Positions 49,763 to 58,963 of a stretch of DNA of 64,000 nt are shown here, piece after piece. The position numbers and the translations under genes are program-made. Below the pieces are notes generated by a model, which saw nothing but the letters and a program-made list of their open reading frames with translations, did no database searches and was not told the DNA's origin. Origin of the DNA: Cupriavidus consociatus (GTDB taxonomy: Bacteria > Pseudomonadota > Gammaproteobacteria > Burkholderiales > Burkholderiaceae); assembly GCF_017814975.1 (NCBI RefSeq), contig NZ_JAGIQA010000002.1, positions 1 to 64,000 on the forward strand, in the 5' to 3' direction. Each line of letters opens with the position of its first letter. The first letter of the stretch is position 1.

Positions 49763-52700
49763 TTACGCCGCCAGCGCGCTGGCCCGGCCCTCGCTGGCGC
49801 CGGCGATGCGTGCCGGCAGTTCGGCCAGCGTCGCATCGGCCAGTGCCGGCAGCGCCAGCAACAACACCAGGCATTGCCGTGCGAGGTCCTGCGCCGCGGC
49901 GTCGTCAAGCGCCGCCGTGTCGTATTCCACCCGCAACGTCAGCGTTTCGCGCGGGATCACGATGGCGGTCACCGGGTAGCTCATCTGGCCGCGGTTGTCG
50001 ACATCGCTGAAGCGCAGCGCGCCGCGCTCGGTTTCGCGCAGCGTGCTGTCGACCGGGTAGTTCTCGTAGATCAGCATGGTGTCGAACGGCGCCTGCGCCG
50101 TGTCGTCGCTGCCAGCCGCCCAGGACTGCAGCCACGCCGGCGGCGCGTGCTCGGTCTCGCGCAGGGCCAGGTTGTCCGCCTGCAGCGCGGGCAGCCAGTC
50201 GGCCACGCGCAGCGTGTCGGGCAGGTCCTGCACCAGCGGCAGCGTGCTGGCCAGCAGGCCCATGATGTCTTCGATGCCGGGTAGTTCCGCCGAGCGTCCC
50301 GAACCTACCACCGCCATGCCGACGGTGCGGGCGCCGGTGGCCTGGCGCAGTGCCAGCAGCCAGGCGGCCTGCACCAGCGTGTTGACGGTGACGTGCTGGC
50401 GGCTGGCAAAGGCGGCCAGCGTGCGCAGCGCGTCGGCCTGCACCACATGCTCGACGGCGCCCATGCGTTGGCCGCGCTGGCCGTGCTGCGCGGGCTCGAT
50501 ATCGCGGGTGATGCGGACCGGCTGCCGCCGCAGCGGCGCCAGCCGCGCCTTCCATTGCTCGTCCGCGCCGGGCTGCGCCTGCTGCCACGCCACGTAGCGG
50601 CGCAGCGACGAGGCCGCCTGGGCAGGCAGTTCGCCGTCATAGCCGCGCAGCACTTCGCCCAGCAGCCGCGACATGCTCCAGCCATCCAGCAGCAGGTGGT
50701 GCCAGGTCCAGAGGAAGCGCCACGCGTCGTCGGCAATGCGCACCAGCGTCAGGCGCATCAGCGGTGCGCGGCACAGGTCGAAGGGTTGGCGGAACTCGGC
50801 CTCGCATAGCGCCTGCCATGCCGTATCGTCGGCGGCGGACCGTTGCCGGTTGCTGCGGTCGCGCCAGTCGTGGCGGGTGACCGGAAGCTGCGCCTGGACT
50901 GGTACCACCAGCAGGGGCTCGGCCCCGTCAGGCACTGGCAGCCACGCCACCCGGGCGCGCAGCACCGGATGGCGCCGCATCGCGGCCTGCCATGCCGCGA
51001 CCATGCGCTCGACGTCGAGGCCGTCCATGGTCGCCTGCACCTGCACCATGTACGCCGGCGATGCCGGATGGCGCGCGCCATGGCGCACCATGCCGCGCTG
51101 CATCGGCGTCGGCCGCCAGATGTCCTCGATCTCGTCGGCGGACAGCGCCAGCGTATCCAGCTGCGGCTGCGACAAGCCGCTGGCCGGCACGTCCGACGGC
51201 GTCAGCCGCGTGGCGGGTTGCGCCACGCAATGTGATACCACGTCGCGCAAGGCCTGGGCGATGCGCGCCAGCAGCGCGTCGATGGTGGCCTCGCGGAACT
51301 GGCCGCCGCGATACGTGCAGCGGAACTGCAGGCAGCCATGCCGGCCCCGGCCGTCGAAGGCCAGCGGTGCCGGCAACGGGATCCCGGCGGACACGCCGCT
51401 GCCGGTGTCCTCTGCCGCCACCTGCCAGCCGCCCGTCCCGGCGCGCAGGCTGCCGTCGAACTGGCCCAGGTAGTTGAACAGCACCTGCGGCGCCGCCACC
51501 GCGGTCCCGAGCACGCCGTAGCCCAATCCTTGCCGCGGCACGGCGCGCAGGGCTTCCTTGACGCCGGCGATGGTATCGCCAAGATTGTCGAGACGCGCCA
51601 GCCGCACCGGGAAGATGCTGGTGAACCACCCCACCGTGCGGCTGAGATCGAGCGTGGTGCCGGCCGCTTCGGCTTCGCGCCCGTGGCCCTCGACATGGAT
51701 GCGGATCTCGTCACGGCCGGTGAAGTCGCACAACGCGCGCGCGAAACCTGCCAGCAACAGGTCGTTGACGCCGGTGCGGTAGGCAGCGTGGGCGCGCCGC
51801 AGCAAGGCGTCGGTGGTGGCCGCGTCGAGCGCGAAGCTCGCCGTGCGGGCGCCATCGGTACGCGGCTGCGACGCCTCGGGTGCATCGGCCGGCAGGGCAA
51901 GATCGCCTTCTGCCACCGCTTGCCAGTAAGCGCCTTCGCCGGCAAACAGCGCGCGCGCCGGGCCGGCCAGCGTGCGGCTCCATTCGGCATAACTGGCGGC
52001 GACAGCAGCCAGCGCCGGCGCCTGGCCGGCCAGCCGCGCGGCATACGCCGCCTGCAGGTCTTCCAGCACGATGCGCCACGACACGCCGTCCACCACAAGG
52101 TGATGGCACACCAGGAACAGGCGCTCGCTGCCGTCCGCGACGTGAAGTTGCAGGGCGCGCAGCAGCGGACCCTGCTCGATATCCAGCTTTCCCTGCTCGG
52201 CGTCGCAGGCGGCGGTGATGGCCGCCGCGTCGGGCGCATCGGCGGTCGTCAGCACGAACGCATCGGCGGCCTCCGCTATGGCCTGCTGGTGCCAGCCGTC
52301 TTCGGTATGGCCGAAGCGGAAGCGCAACGCCGCGTGGTGGCCGACCACGTCCGCCAGCGCGGCACGCAACGCCGCCGTGTCGATGGCCAACCCGGACTGC
52401 AGCAATACCGACTGGTTGAAGCGGTTGCGCGCGGCCGCGGCCAGCGGCTGCCCGAGGAACGCGCGCTGCACCGGTGTCAGCGGCGCCGCGCCGAGTTCCG
52501 CCGCGTCATTGGCGGCATCCTCCGCCACCACGTCCACGCGCTGTGCGACCTGCGCCAGGGCGGCCACGGACTGGTGCTCGAACACTTGTCGGGGTGTCAG
52601 CCGCCACCCCTGCAGGCGGGCACGCGCAACGATCTGCAAGCTGAGGATCGAGTCGCCACCGAGCGCGAAGAAGTTATCGTGCAAGCCCACCTGCGCGATG

Positions 52701-55700
52701 CCGAGCACGTCCGCCCACACCGCCGCCAGCATCCGCTCCGGCGCCGACACCGGCGCGGCGTAGGCTGCCTCGGCCTGCCACTGCGGCTCGGGCAGCGCGC
52801 GCCGGTCGAGCTTGCCGTTGGGCGTGACCGGCAGTCTGTCGAGGCGCAGCACCGCGGCCGGCACCATGTAGTCGGGCAAGGCCGCGGCGAGCGCGCTGCG
52901 CAGCGCATCGGCCTGCACCGTGGCCGGCGCGGCCACGTAGCCAACCAGCCGGGTGCCGGCCGGCGTCTCGTGCGGCAGCACCACCGCCTGGCGCACGTCG
53001 GGCTGGGCCAGCAGGTGCGCCTCGATCTCGCCCAGTTCGATACGGAAGCCGCGGATCTTGACCTGGTGGTCCTGGCGGCCGAGATATTCGATGCAGCCAT
53101 CCTGGCGCCAGCGCACCAGGTCGCCGGTGCGGTACAGGCGCGCGCCGGGCGCGCCGAAGGGATCCGGAATGAAGCGGTCGGCGGTCATGCCGGCGCGGCC
53201 GAGATAGCCGCGTGCCAGCCCTTCGCCGCCGAGGTAGAGCTCGCCCGGCACGCCGACCGGAGCTGGCTCCAGCCGGCTGTCCAGCACGTGCGCGCTGCGC
53301 GTGCCGACCGGCCGGCCGATCGGCGCATAGGCCCCGGTCACCTGCGCGGCGGCTTCGTCCGCCGCGGCCTTCCACACCAGCGGCGTCACCACGGTCTCGG
53401 TCGGGCCATAGCCGTTGATGATGTGCTGCGGCCGCAGCGCCTGCGTCAGCCGTTCCACGCCGGCGCGAGGCATGGCCTCGCCGCCGAAGGAATAGAGCCA
53501 CAGCGCCGGCGGGTTGCCTTGCGCCTCGGCCCACGCGGCGAGCTGGTGCAGGTAGCGCGGCGGAAAGCCCGCGTGCGTGACGGCGTGGCGGCGCAGCGCG
53601 GCGTAGGTCTGCTCGACGCTCCACAGCGTGTCGTCGCGCAGCACGATGCTGGCACCGCTGGCGAGGGGCACCATCCAGCGCTCGTGCGCGCCGTCGAAGC
53701 TGAACGACAGGAAATGCAGCTCGCGGCTGGCCGCGGTGATGTCGTAGCACGCGGCGGTGGTGATCACGTGCATCGCCAGCGGGCCGTGTGCCACGGCCAC
53801 GCCCTTGGGCCGGCCGGTCGAGCCGGAGGTGTAGATCACGTAGGCCAGCTGTTCGGCATGGATTGTCACGCCTGGGTCATGTTCGGGCCACGATGCAGCG
53901 CCGCCGTCGTCCGCGAGCAGCACCGGCAGGTCCGGCGCGACCGGGAAGGTATCGCCCAACGCGCGCTCGGTCAGCAGCAGACGCGGCGCAGCATCTTCCT
54001 GCATGTCGAGCAGGCGCCGTGCCGGATAGGCGGGATCGAACGGCACGAAGCAGGCGCCGGCCTTGAGCACCGCCAGCAGCGCCACCAGCATGCGCGGCGA
54101 ACGGTTCAGCGCCACCCCGACGCAGCACTCGGCGCCGATGCCTTGCGCGATCAGCCGGTGCGCCAGCCGGTTGGCCTGGCGTTCAAGCTCGCCATAAGTC
54201 AGGATGTCGTCGCCATACAGCACCGCCGGCGCGGCGGGCGCGCGGCGTGCGTGCGCGGCCACCTGCGCAGGCACGGCCACGAACGGTGTTGCCGGGCAGT
54301 CGGGCCGGCTCCAGCGTGCCAGCTCGGCGCGCTCGTCGTCGGCAAGCAGCACCGCGGTGCCGGGCGTGGTCGCCGGATCGGCCGCGAAGGTCTGCAGCAG
54401 GCGCACATAATGCCCCGCCATGCGCGCCACGGTGGCGGCATCGAACAGGTCGGCGGCGTAGGCAATGCGGCCGCACAGGCTGCCATCGGCCAGCTCGGCC
54501 GTGGCCAGGCTCAGCTCGAAGCGCGCGGCGGTGACCGGCAGCTGCAGCGGCGTGACGCGCAGCCCCGCCAGTTGGGGCAGTGCTGCCGCGCTGGCGGTGC
54601 GATGGTCGAAGGTGACGTTGAACAGCGCCGGCTGGCCGAGGCTGCGCTCGGGCTGCAGCGCCTCGACCAGCAGGTCGAACGGCAGCGACTGGTGCTCCTG
54701 ATCCGCGGCGGCCTGCGTGGCGAGCCGCGCCAGCAGATCGGCGAATGGCTGGTCCGGGTCGACCTCTGCCCGCATCACCTGCATGTTGACGAAGCAGCCG
54801 ATCAGCGCCTCGGTCTCGCTGCGCTGGCGGTTGGCGACCGGCACGCCGATGCGCAGGTCGGACTGGCCGGTATGGCGGCCCAGCAGCACCGCGTAGGCGG
54901 CCAGCAGGGCCATGTTCAGCGTCGCATGGCGCGAGGCGGCAAGCGTGCGCAAGGCTTCGGCCACCGCGGCGGGGATGGTGAACACGTGCTCCGCACCCTC
55001 GCCGCTGCGTGCGGCGCGGCGCGGACGGTCGGCCGGCAGGTCAAGCGCGTCGGCCGTGCTGTCACCCAGGCGTTCGCGCCAGTAACCGAGCTGGCGCTGG
55101 GCCTCGCCGGCCTCCATCCAGTTGCGCTGCCAGGCCGCATAGTCGGCGTACTGGACCGGCAATGGCGGCAGGCCGGCATGCGTGCCGGCTTGCGTACCTG
55201 CATAGTAGGCGGCCAGTTCGGCAACGAGGCGGACGATCGAAGCGCCGTCGGCAACGATGTGGTGCAGCACCACGACCAGCACGTGCGACTGCTCGCTCTC
55301 GCGGAACAGCGCCACACGCCACAGCGGTCCCGCGGCGAGATCGAACGGTTCATGGACGATGCGGGCGACCATTGCGTCAAGGCCGTCCGGATCGGCATCC
55401 ATGACGGCAAAGGCCGGCGGCAGGTCTTCATGCACGTGCTGGCAGGCAACGCCATCAGCATCGGTCGCATAGGTGGTGCGCAGCACTTCATGGCGCGCGC
55501 CGATCTGCGCGAACGCGCGGCGCAGCGCCGCGGCGTCGAGCGGGCCTTCGAGCCGGTACACGCCCGGCATGTGGTAGGCGGTGCTGGCGGGTGCCAGCTG
55601 CTGCAGGAACCACAGCCGTTGCTGCGCATACGACAGCGGCAGCGCGCCGGCGCGCGGCGCCGGCACGATGGGCAGCGTGGAAAACGCCACGCCTTTGCCG

Positions 55701-55819
55701 TGCAGCGCGGCCAGGAACGCCGCGCGCTGCGCCGGCTCCAACCGGGCGAAGCGTGCGGCGACTTGTGCGGCGCCTTGTGCGGCGCCTTGTGCTTGCGCGG
55801 TACTCAATGCGTCTGACAT
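49763..55819 (-). CDS. NRPS, C-A-T-E-C, predicted to activate a modified (N-hydroxy/acyl) ornithine
   Basis: This protein of 2,018 residues has: condensation (active HHIVADG, 186-192), adenylation ('YVIYTSGSTGRPKG', 'NGYGPTETV'), a carrier of the epimerase-paired type ('LGGDSILSLQ'), epimerase ('CHHLVVDGVSWRI', 'VEGHGREAEA', 'FNYLGQFDGS') and a terminal condensation domain ('WHHLLLDGWSM') with no carrier after it. Code residues D-G-E-G-S-G-G-V-T-K resemble those of hydroxyornithine-type domains, which fits the monooxygenase and acetyltransferase genes. The terminal condensation domain may pass the chain to a free nucleophile or another carrier. The ATG at 55819 is preferred over a TTG at 55837. 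Confidence 0.9.
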   Translation of the reverse strand: MSDALSTAQAQGAAQGAAQVAARFARLEPAQRAAFLAALHGKGVAFSTLPIVPAPRAGALPLSYAQQRLWFLQQLAPASTAYHMPGVYRLEGPLDAAALRRAFAQIGARHEVLRTTYATDADGVACQHVHEDLPPAFAVMDADPDGLDAMVARIVHEPFDLAAGPLWRVALFRESEQSHVLVVVLHHIVADGASIVRLVAELAAYYAGTQAGTHAGLPPLPVQYADYAAWQRNWMEAGEAQRQLGYWRERLGDSTADALDLPADRPRRAARSGEGAEHVFTIPAAVAEALRTLAASRHATLNMALLAAYAVLLGRHTGQSDLRIGVPVANRQRSETEALIGCFVNMQVMRAEVDPDQPFADLLARLATQAAADQEHQSLPFDLLVEALQPERSLGQPALFNVTFDHRTASAAALPQLAGLRVTPLQLPVTAARFELSLATAELADGSLCGRIAYAADLFDAATVARMAGHYVRLLQTFAADPATTPGTAVLLADDERAELARWSRPDCPATPFVAVPAQVAAHARRAPAAPAVLYGDDILTYGELERQANRLAHRLIAQGIGAECCVGVALNRSPRMLVALLAVLKAGACFVPFDPAYPARRLLDMQEDAAPRLLLTERALGDTFPVAPDLPVLLADDGGAASWPEHDPGVTIHAEQLAYVIYTSGSTGRPKGVAVAHGPLAMHVITTAACYDITAASRELHFLSFSFDGAHERWMVPLASGASIVLRDDTLWSVEQTYAALRRHAVTHAGFPPRYLHQLAAWAEAQGNPPALWLYSFGGEAMPRAGVERLTQALRPQHIINGYGPTETVVTPLVWKAAADEAAAQVTGAYAPIGRPVGTRSAHVLDSRLEPAPVGVPGELYLGGEGLARGYLGRAGMTADRFIPDPFGAPGARLYRTGDLVRWRQDGCIEYLGRQDHQVKIRGFRIELGEIEAHLLAQPDVRQAVVLPHETPAGTRLVGYVAAPATVQADALRSALAAALPDYMVPAAVLRLDRLPVTPNGKLDRRALPEPQWQAEAAYAAPVSAPERMLAAVWADVLGIAQVGLHDNFFALGGDSILSLQIVARARLQGWRLTPRQVFEHQSVAALAQVAQRVDVVAEDAANDAAELGAAPLTPVQRAFLGQPLAAAARNRFNQSVLLQSGLAIDTAALRAALADVVGHHAALRFRFGHTEDGWHQQAIAEAADAFVLTTADAPDAAAITAACDAEQGKLDIEQGPLLRALQLHVADGSERLFLVCHHLVVDGVSWRIVLEDLQAAYAARLAGQAPALAAVAASYAEWSRTLAGPARALFAGEGAYWQAVAEGDLALPADAPEASQPRTDGARTASFALDAATTDALLRRAHAAYRTGVNDLLLAGFARALCDFTGRDEIRIHVEGHGREAEAAGTTLDLSRTVGWFTSIFPVRLARLDNLGDTIAGVKEALRAVPRQGLGYGVLGTAVAAPQVLFNYLGQFDGSLRAGTGGWQVAAEDTGSGVSAGIPLPAPLAFDGRGRHGCLQFRCTYRGGQFREATIDALLARIAQALRDVVSHCVAQPATRLTPSDVPASGLSQPQLDTLALSADEIEDIWRPTPMQRGMVRHGARHPASPAYMVQVQATMDGLDVERMVAAWQAAMRRHPVLRARVAWLPVPDGAEPLLVVPVQAQLPVTRHDWRDRSNRQRSAADDTAWQALCEAEFRQPFDLCRAPLMRLTLVRIADDAWRFLWTWHHLLLDGWSMSRLLGEVLRGYDGELPAQAASSLRRYVAWQQAQPGADEQWKARLAPLRRQPVRITRDIEPAQHGQRGQRMGAVEHVVQADALRTLAAFASRQHVTVNTLVQAAWLLALRQATGARTVGMAVVGSGRSAELPGIEDIMGLLASTLPLVQDLPDTLRVADWLPALQADNLALRETEHAPPAWLQSWAAGSDDTAQAPFDTMLIYENYPVDSTLRETERGALRFSDVDNRGQMSYPVTAIVIPRETLTLRVEYDTAALDDAAAQDLARQCLVLLLALPALADATLAELPARIAGASEGRASALAA

Positions 55820-55854
55820 GGGGGCGGGATCGGTCAATGTATTTCAGGGAGCGC

Positions 55855-58800
55855 TTATGCCACCATCGTGGCCGGCAGCGCGGCCGGCGCAGGCGGTGCA
55901 GCAGCGGCCAGTGCCGTATGCGCCAGCGTGTCGAGGTCGCGGTCCGAGGCTTCCCGCCTGACCGCAGCGGCCAGCGCGTGCGCGCTCGGGTGGTCGAACA
56001 CCATGCCGGGTGCGATCTCCACCTGCAGCCGGCGGCGCAGGCGCGCCACCAGCTTGATCACCAGCAGCGAATGGCCGCCGAGGGCAAAGAAGTCGGCGTG
56101 CGGGTCGACCTGGCCCCGTTCCAGCAGCTCGGCCATCAGCGCGCACACCAGCGCTTCCACCGCGTCGGATGCGGGCGCTGCGGCGGGCGCTGCGGCCGGA
56201 GCTGGCGCACTGTCGGCGCGAACCAGCTCGCGCAGCGCGACGCGGTCGGTCTTGCCGTTGGGCAGGCGCGGCAGCGCTGCCAGTGCAACGAAGCGCGCCG
56301 GCACCATCGCGTCGGGCAGCATCGCGGCCAGCGTGTGGCGCAGTGCGGGGGCGTCGATGGCTCCGGCCGCTGCCGGCACGAGGAAGGCACACAGCACGGC
56401 TTCGCCACCGGGTCCCGCCACCGCGCACACCGCTGCCTGCGCAACCGCCGGCTGGGCCAGCAGCGCGGCTTCGATTTCGGCGGGCTCGACACGGATGCCG
56501 CGGATCTTGACCTGCTGGTCGGCACGGCCCAGCAGTTGCAGTCCGGCCGGCGTGGCGCGCGCGAGATCGCCGGTGCGATAAAGGCGCTCGCCGGCAACGA
56601 AGGGATCGTCGACGAACGCCGCCGCATCGAGGTCCGCCCGGCCGAGGTAGCCGAGCGCGAGTTGCGGACCGCCGACGTATAGCTGCCCGGCTACGCCGGC
56701 CGGCACCGGCCGCAGCGCATCGTCCAGCAGGCGCACGCGGGTCGCACCCAGCGCGCGGCTCAGCGGTGCCGTGCCGGCTGGCCACGCCGGCACCTCCGCG
56801 CCCAGCGCATGGACCATCACGCCGATGGTGGTTTCGGTCGGACCGTAATGGTTGAAGATGCGGCAGCCGGGCGCGTGGCGGCGCAGCGTGCCGACCAGGC
56901 TGGCGGGCAAAGGCTCGCCGCCAAGGATGATGGTAGACGGCACCGCGGGCGCTTCCGTCTCCAGTAGCGCCGCCAGGTGCGACGGCACGATCTTGATGGC
57001 ATCCACCGCGCGGCCGCGCAGGTAGCGGGCAAAGGCCGCGGGATGGGCCATGTCGTCATCGCTGGCCACGACCAGGCAGCCGCCCTGCCACAGGGCCGCG
57101 AACAGCGTGGTGTTGCCGAGGTCGGCCGCCACGGACGATGTCAGCCCGAAGCGTTGGCACGACGACAGCGACAGCGCATCGCAAGCCGCCGCGGTGTAGT
57201 GGCTGATCTGGGCGTGGCCGATCACCACGCCCTTGGGCTCGCCGGTGGAGCCGGAGGTGAACAGCACGTAGGCAGCGGCGTAGGGCTTGGCCGGCGCCGT
57301 GTCCTCCGGCGCACTGTCCTCCGGCGCAGTTGCCGCCGCCAGCAAGGCGTCGGCACCGATGATGGCGCCGTCGTCCGGCGACGCCTGTTGCGCGATCGTC
57401 AGCACCGGCGCTGCCTGCGCCAGCACGCTGCGGCGCCGCGCCTGCGGCCACGCCGGGTCGAGCGGGACATAGGCGCCGCCGGCGGCCCATACCGCCAGCA
57501 GGCTGGCTACCAGCGCGCCGCTGCGCGGCAGCGCCAACGCCACGCGCGTACCGGGGCCGACGCCGAGCGCGCGCAGCCGTTGCGCGGCGGCGTGCACCGT
57601 GCGCTGCAGTCCCACATAGTCGAGTACGAGGTCGGCGGCATCCAGCGCAGGGGCCGTCGGCGTGCCGCGTGCATGCCTGGCAATGCGGTTCAGGAGCGGG
57701 TCGTCCGCCGCGGCCGGCTTCTCGCCGCTCCAGCATGGCGGCACGCGCAAGGTATCGTCGTCCGGCCACCACAGCGACGGCAGCGGCGCGTCCAGTGCAG
57801 CCGGCAGCGTGCCGATCAGTGCAGCGAGATGAGACAGCAACCACGGTCCCACCCGCGGATGCAGCGCGCCGGCTTGCGCATGCAGCGCCAGCGCGGCCAT
57901 GCCCTGCCCGTCGTCCAGTGCCTCGCACACCAGATCGATGCCGGGCCACGCCGGGCTGGCCAGCGCGATCCCGCCGGCGGGCAACAGCGATACCGCAAAC
58001 CCGATGCGCGGGCCGGCATCGCCGGGCGGCCACGCTTCCTGCCACGCGGCGTGGCCATCCAGCGCCGGCAGCCATGCCTGCCAGTGGTGGCGCAGGCTGG
58101 CTTCGTCATCCCATTGCACGCCGAGCGGCAGCGCCTTGACGAATACGCCGGCCGCGCCGGCCATCACGTCGTAATCGCGGCGGCAGTCGTGCAGCCACGT
58201 GGCGCTGAATGCCGGCTGCGCGCACAGGCGCGCCAGCAGGGTCCACCACGCGGCCTGCAGCACGCGCTCGGGCGTGGTGCCGAACTGGCGCGCGGTGGCG
58301 TCCAGCGCCAGGCGGTGCGCAGCGTGCAGCGTGTGGCGCCAGCTGTCGGCGGGCGTGGCGGCAGAGCCAGCGAGCGCGTCGGGCAGGCGCAGCGGCGCGG
58401 GCAGGCCGGCCGCATGGGCTTGCCAGTAGCCGCGGCCGGCGTTGCCGGTACCGTCCTCGCCCAGGCGCGCGCCTTCCTGCCAGTCGGCATATTGGGCGTA
58501 TTGCAGCGGCGGCCCGGCGTCGTCCGCGGCAGGGGTCTCCACTGCTGCGCGTACGGCTTCGGCGAGGCGCAGCACGCTGTCGCGGTCCACCGCCAGCGGA
58601 CTGACCAGCAGCCACAGCGTGGCACCGCCGGTGGCCAGCGGGCACAGGCAGGCGCGCAGCACGTCGCCCTGCGCCGGTTCGAGCGCAGGCAGCGCCGGCG
58701 CAGCGCCGTCCGTGACAACGATTGTCGCCACGCCGCTGCCGCTCTGCGGCACGCATGCCACCAGCTGGCTGCCATCGCCGATGCAAGCCATGCACAGCAC

Positions 58801-58962
58801 GTCGTGGCGTTCGCGCAGCGCCGCGAGCGCGGCGTCAACCGCGGCCGGCTCAGGCTGGCAAGCCAACGCGATACGCACCACATGCGCATGCGGCGCCGGC
58901 GCATTGCGCCATTGCTGCCAGGCGGCCTGTTGTTCGGGAGTAGGACTCCAGGCGTCGCGCAT
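55855..58962 (-). CDS. NRPS with degenerate condensation (interface-like) domain, A (aspartate), T
   Basis: This 1,035-residue protein starts with a condensation-like domain of about 420 residues in which HHxxxDG is replaced by 'SPLAVDR' (121-127), so it cannot condense in the usual way. An adenylation domain follows ('YVLFTSGSTGEPKG', 'NHYGPTETT', 'YRTGDLAR') with code residues D-L-T-K-I-G-H-I-G-K, a near-textbook aspartate code, then a carrier domain (LGGHSLL). Reitz et al. (2019) described such condensation relatives as interface domains that position a beta-hydroxylase on carrier-bound Asp; the upstream protein ends in such a hydroxylase. The ATG at 58962 is 1 bp after that gene's stop. 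Confidence 0.9.
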   Translation of the reverse strand: MRDAWSPTPEQQAAWQQWRNAPAPHAHVVRIALACQPEPAAVDAALAALRERHDVLCMACIGDGSQLVACVPQSGSGVATIVVTDGAAPALPALEPAQGDVLRACLCPLATGGATLWLLVSPLAVDRDSVLRLAEAVRAAVETPAADDAGPPLQYAQYADWQEGARLGEDGTGNAGRGYWQAHAAGLPAPLRLPDALAGSAATPADSWRHTLHAAHRLALDATARQFGTTPERVLQAAWWTLLARLCAQPAFSATWLHDCRRDYDVMAGAAGVFVKALPLGVQWDDEASLRHHWQAWLPALDGHAAWQEAWPPGDAGPRIGFAVSLLPAGGIALASPAWPGIDLVCEALDDGQGMAALALHAQAGALHPRVGPWLLSHLAALIGTLPAALDAPLPSLWWPDDDTLRVPPCWSGEKPAAADDPLLNRIARHARGTPTAPALDAADLVLDYVGLQRTVHAAAQRLRALGVGPGTRVALALPRSGALVASLLAVWAAGGAYVPLDPAWPQARRRSVLAQAAPVLTIAQQASPDDGAIIGADALLAAATAPEDSAPEDTAPAKPYAAAYVLFTSGSTGEPKGVVIGHAQISHYTAAACDALSLSSCQRFGLTSSVAADLGNTTLFAALWQGGCLVVASDDDMAHPAAFARYLRGRAVDAIKIVPSHLAALLETEAPAVPSTIILGGEPLPASLVGTLRRHAPGCRIFNHYGPTETTIGVMVHALGAEVPAWPAGTAPLSRALGATRVRLLDDALRPVPAGVAGQLYVGGPQLALGYLGRADLDAAAFVDDPFVAGERLYRTGDLARATPAGLQLLGRADQQVKIRGIRVEPAEIEAALLAQPAVAQAAVCAVAGPGGEAVLCAFLVPAAAGAIDAPALRHTLAAMLPDAMVPARFVALAALPRLPNGKTDRVALRELVRADSAPAPAAAPAAAPASDAVEALVCALMAELLERGQVDPHADFFALGGHSLLVIKLVARLRRRLQVEIAPGMVFDHPSAHALAAAVRREASDRDLDTLAHTALAAAAPPAPAALPATMVA

Positions 58963-58963
58963 C

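Noticed and set aside
51338..55816. An open frame of about 1,490 codons on the plus strand opposite the C-A-T-E-C NRPS
   Set aside because: It is His/Arg/Gln/Ala-rich antisense translation of a GC-rich gene with no domain features; the minus-strand NRPS motifs are unmistakable.
55855..58962. The degenerate condensation domain as an epimerase or cyclisation domain
   Set aside because: It lacks the epimerase HHxxxDGxSW and EGHGR motifs and the cyclisation DxxxxD motif; with an Asp code and an upstream hydroxylase, an interface domain fits better.
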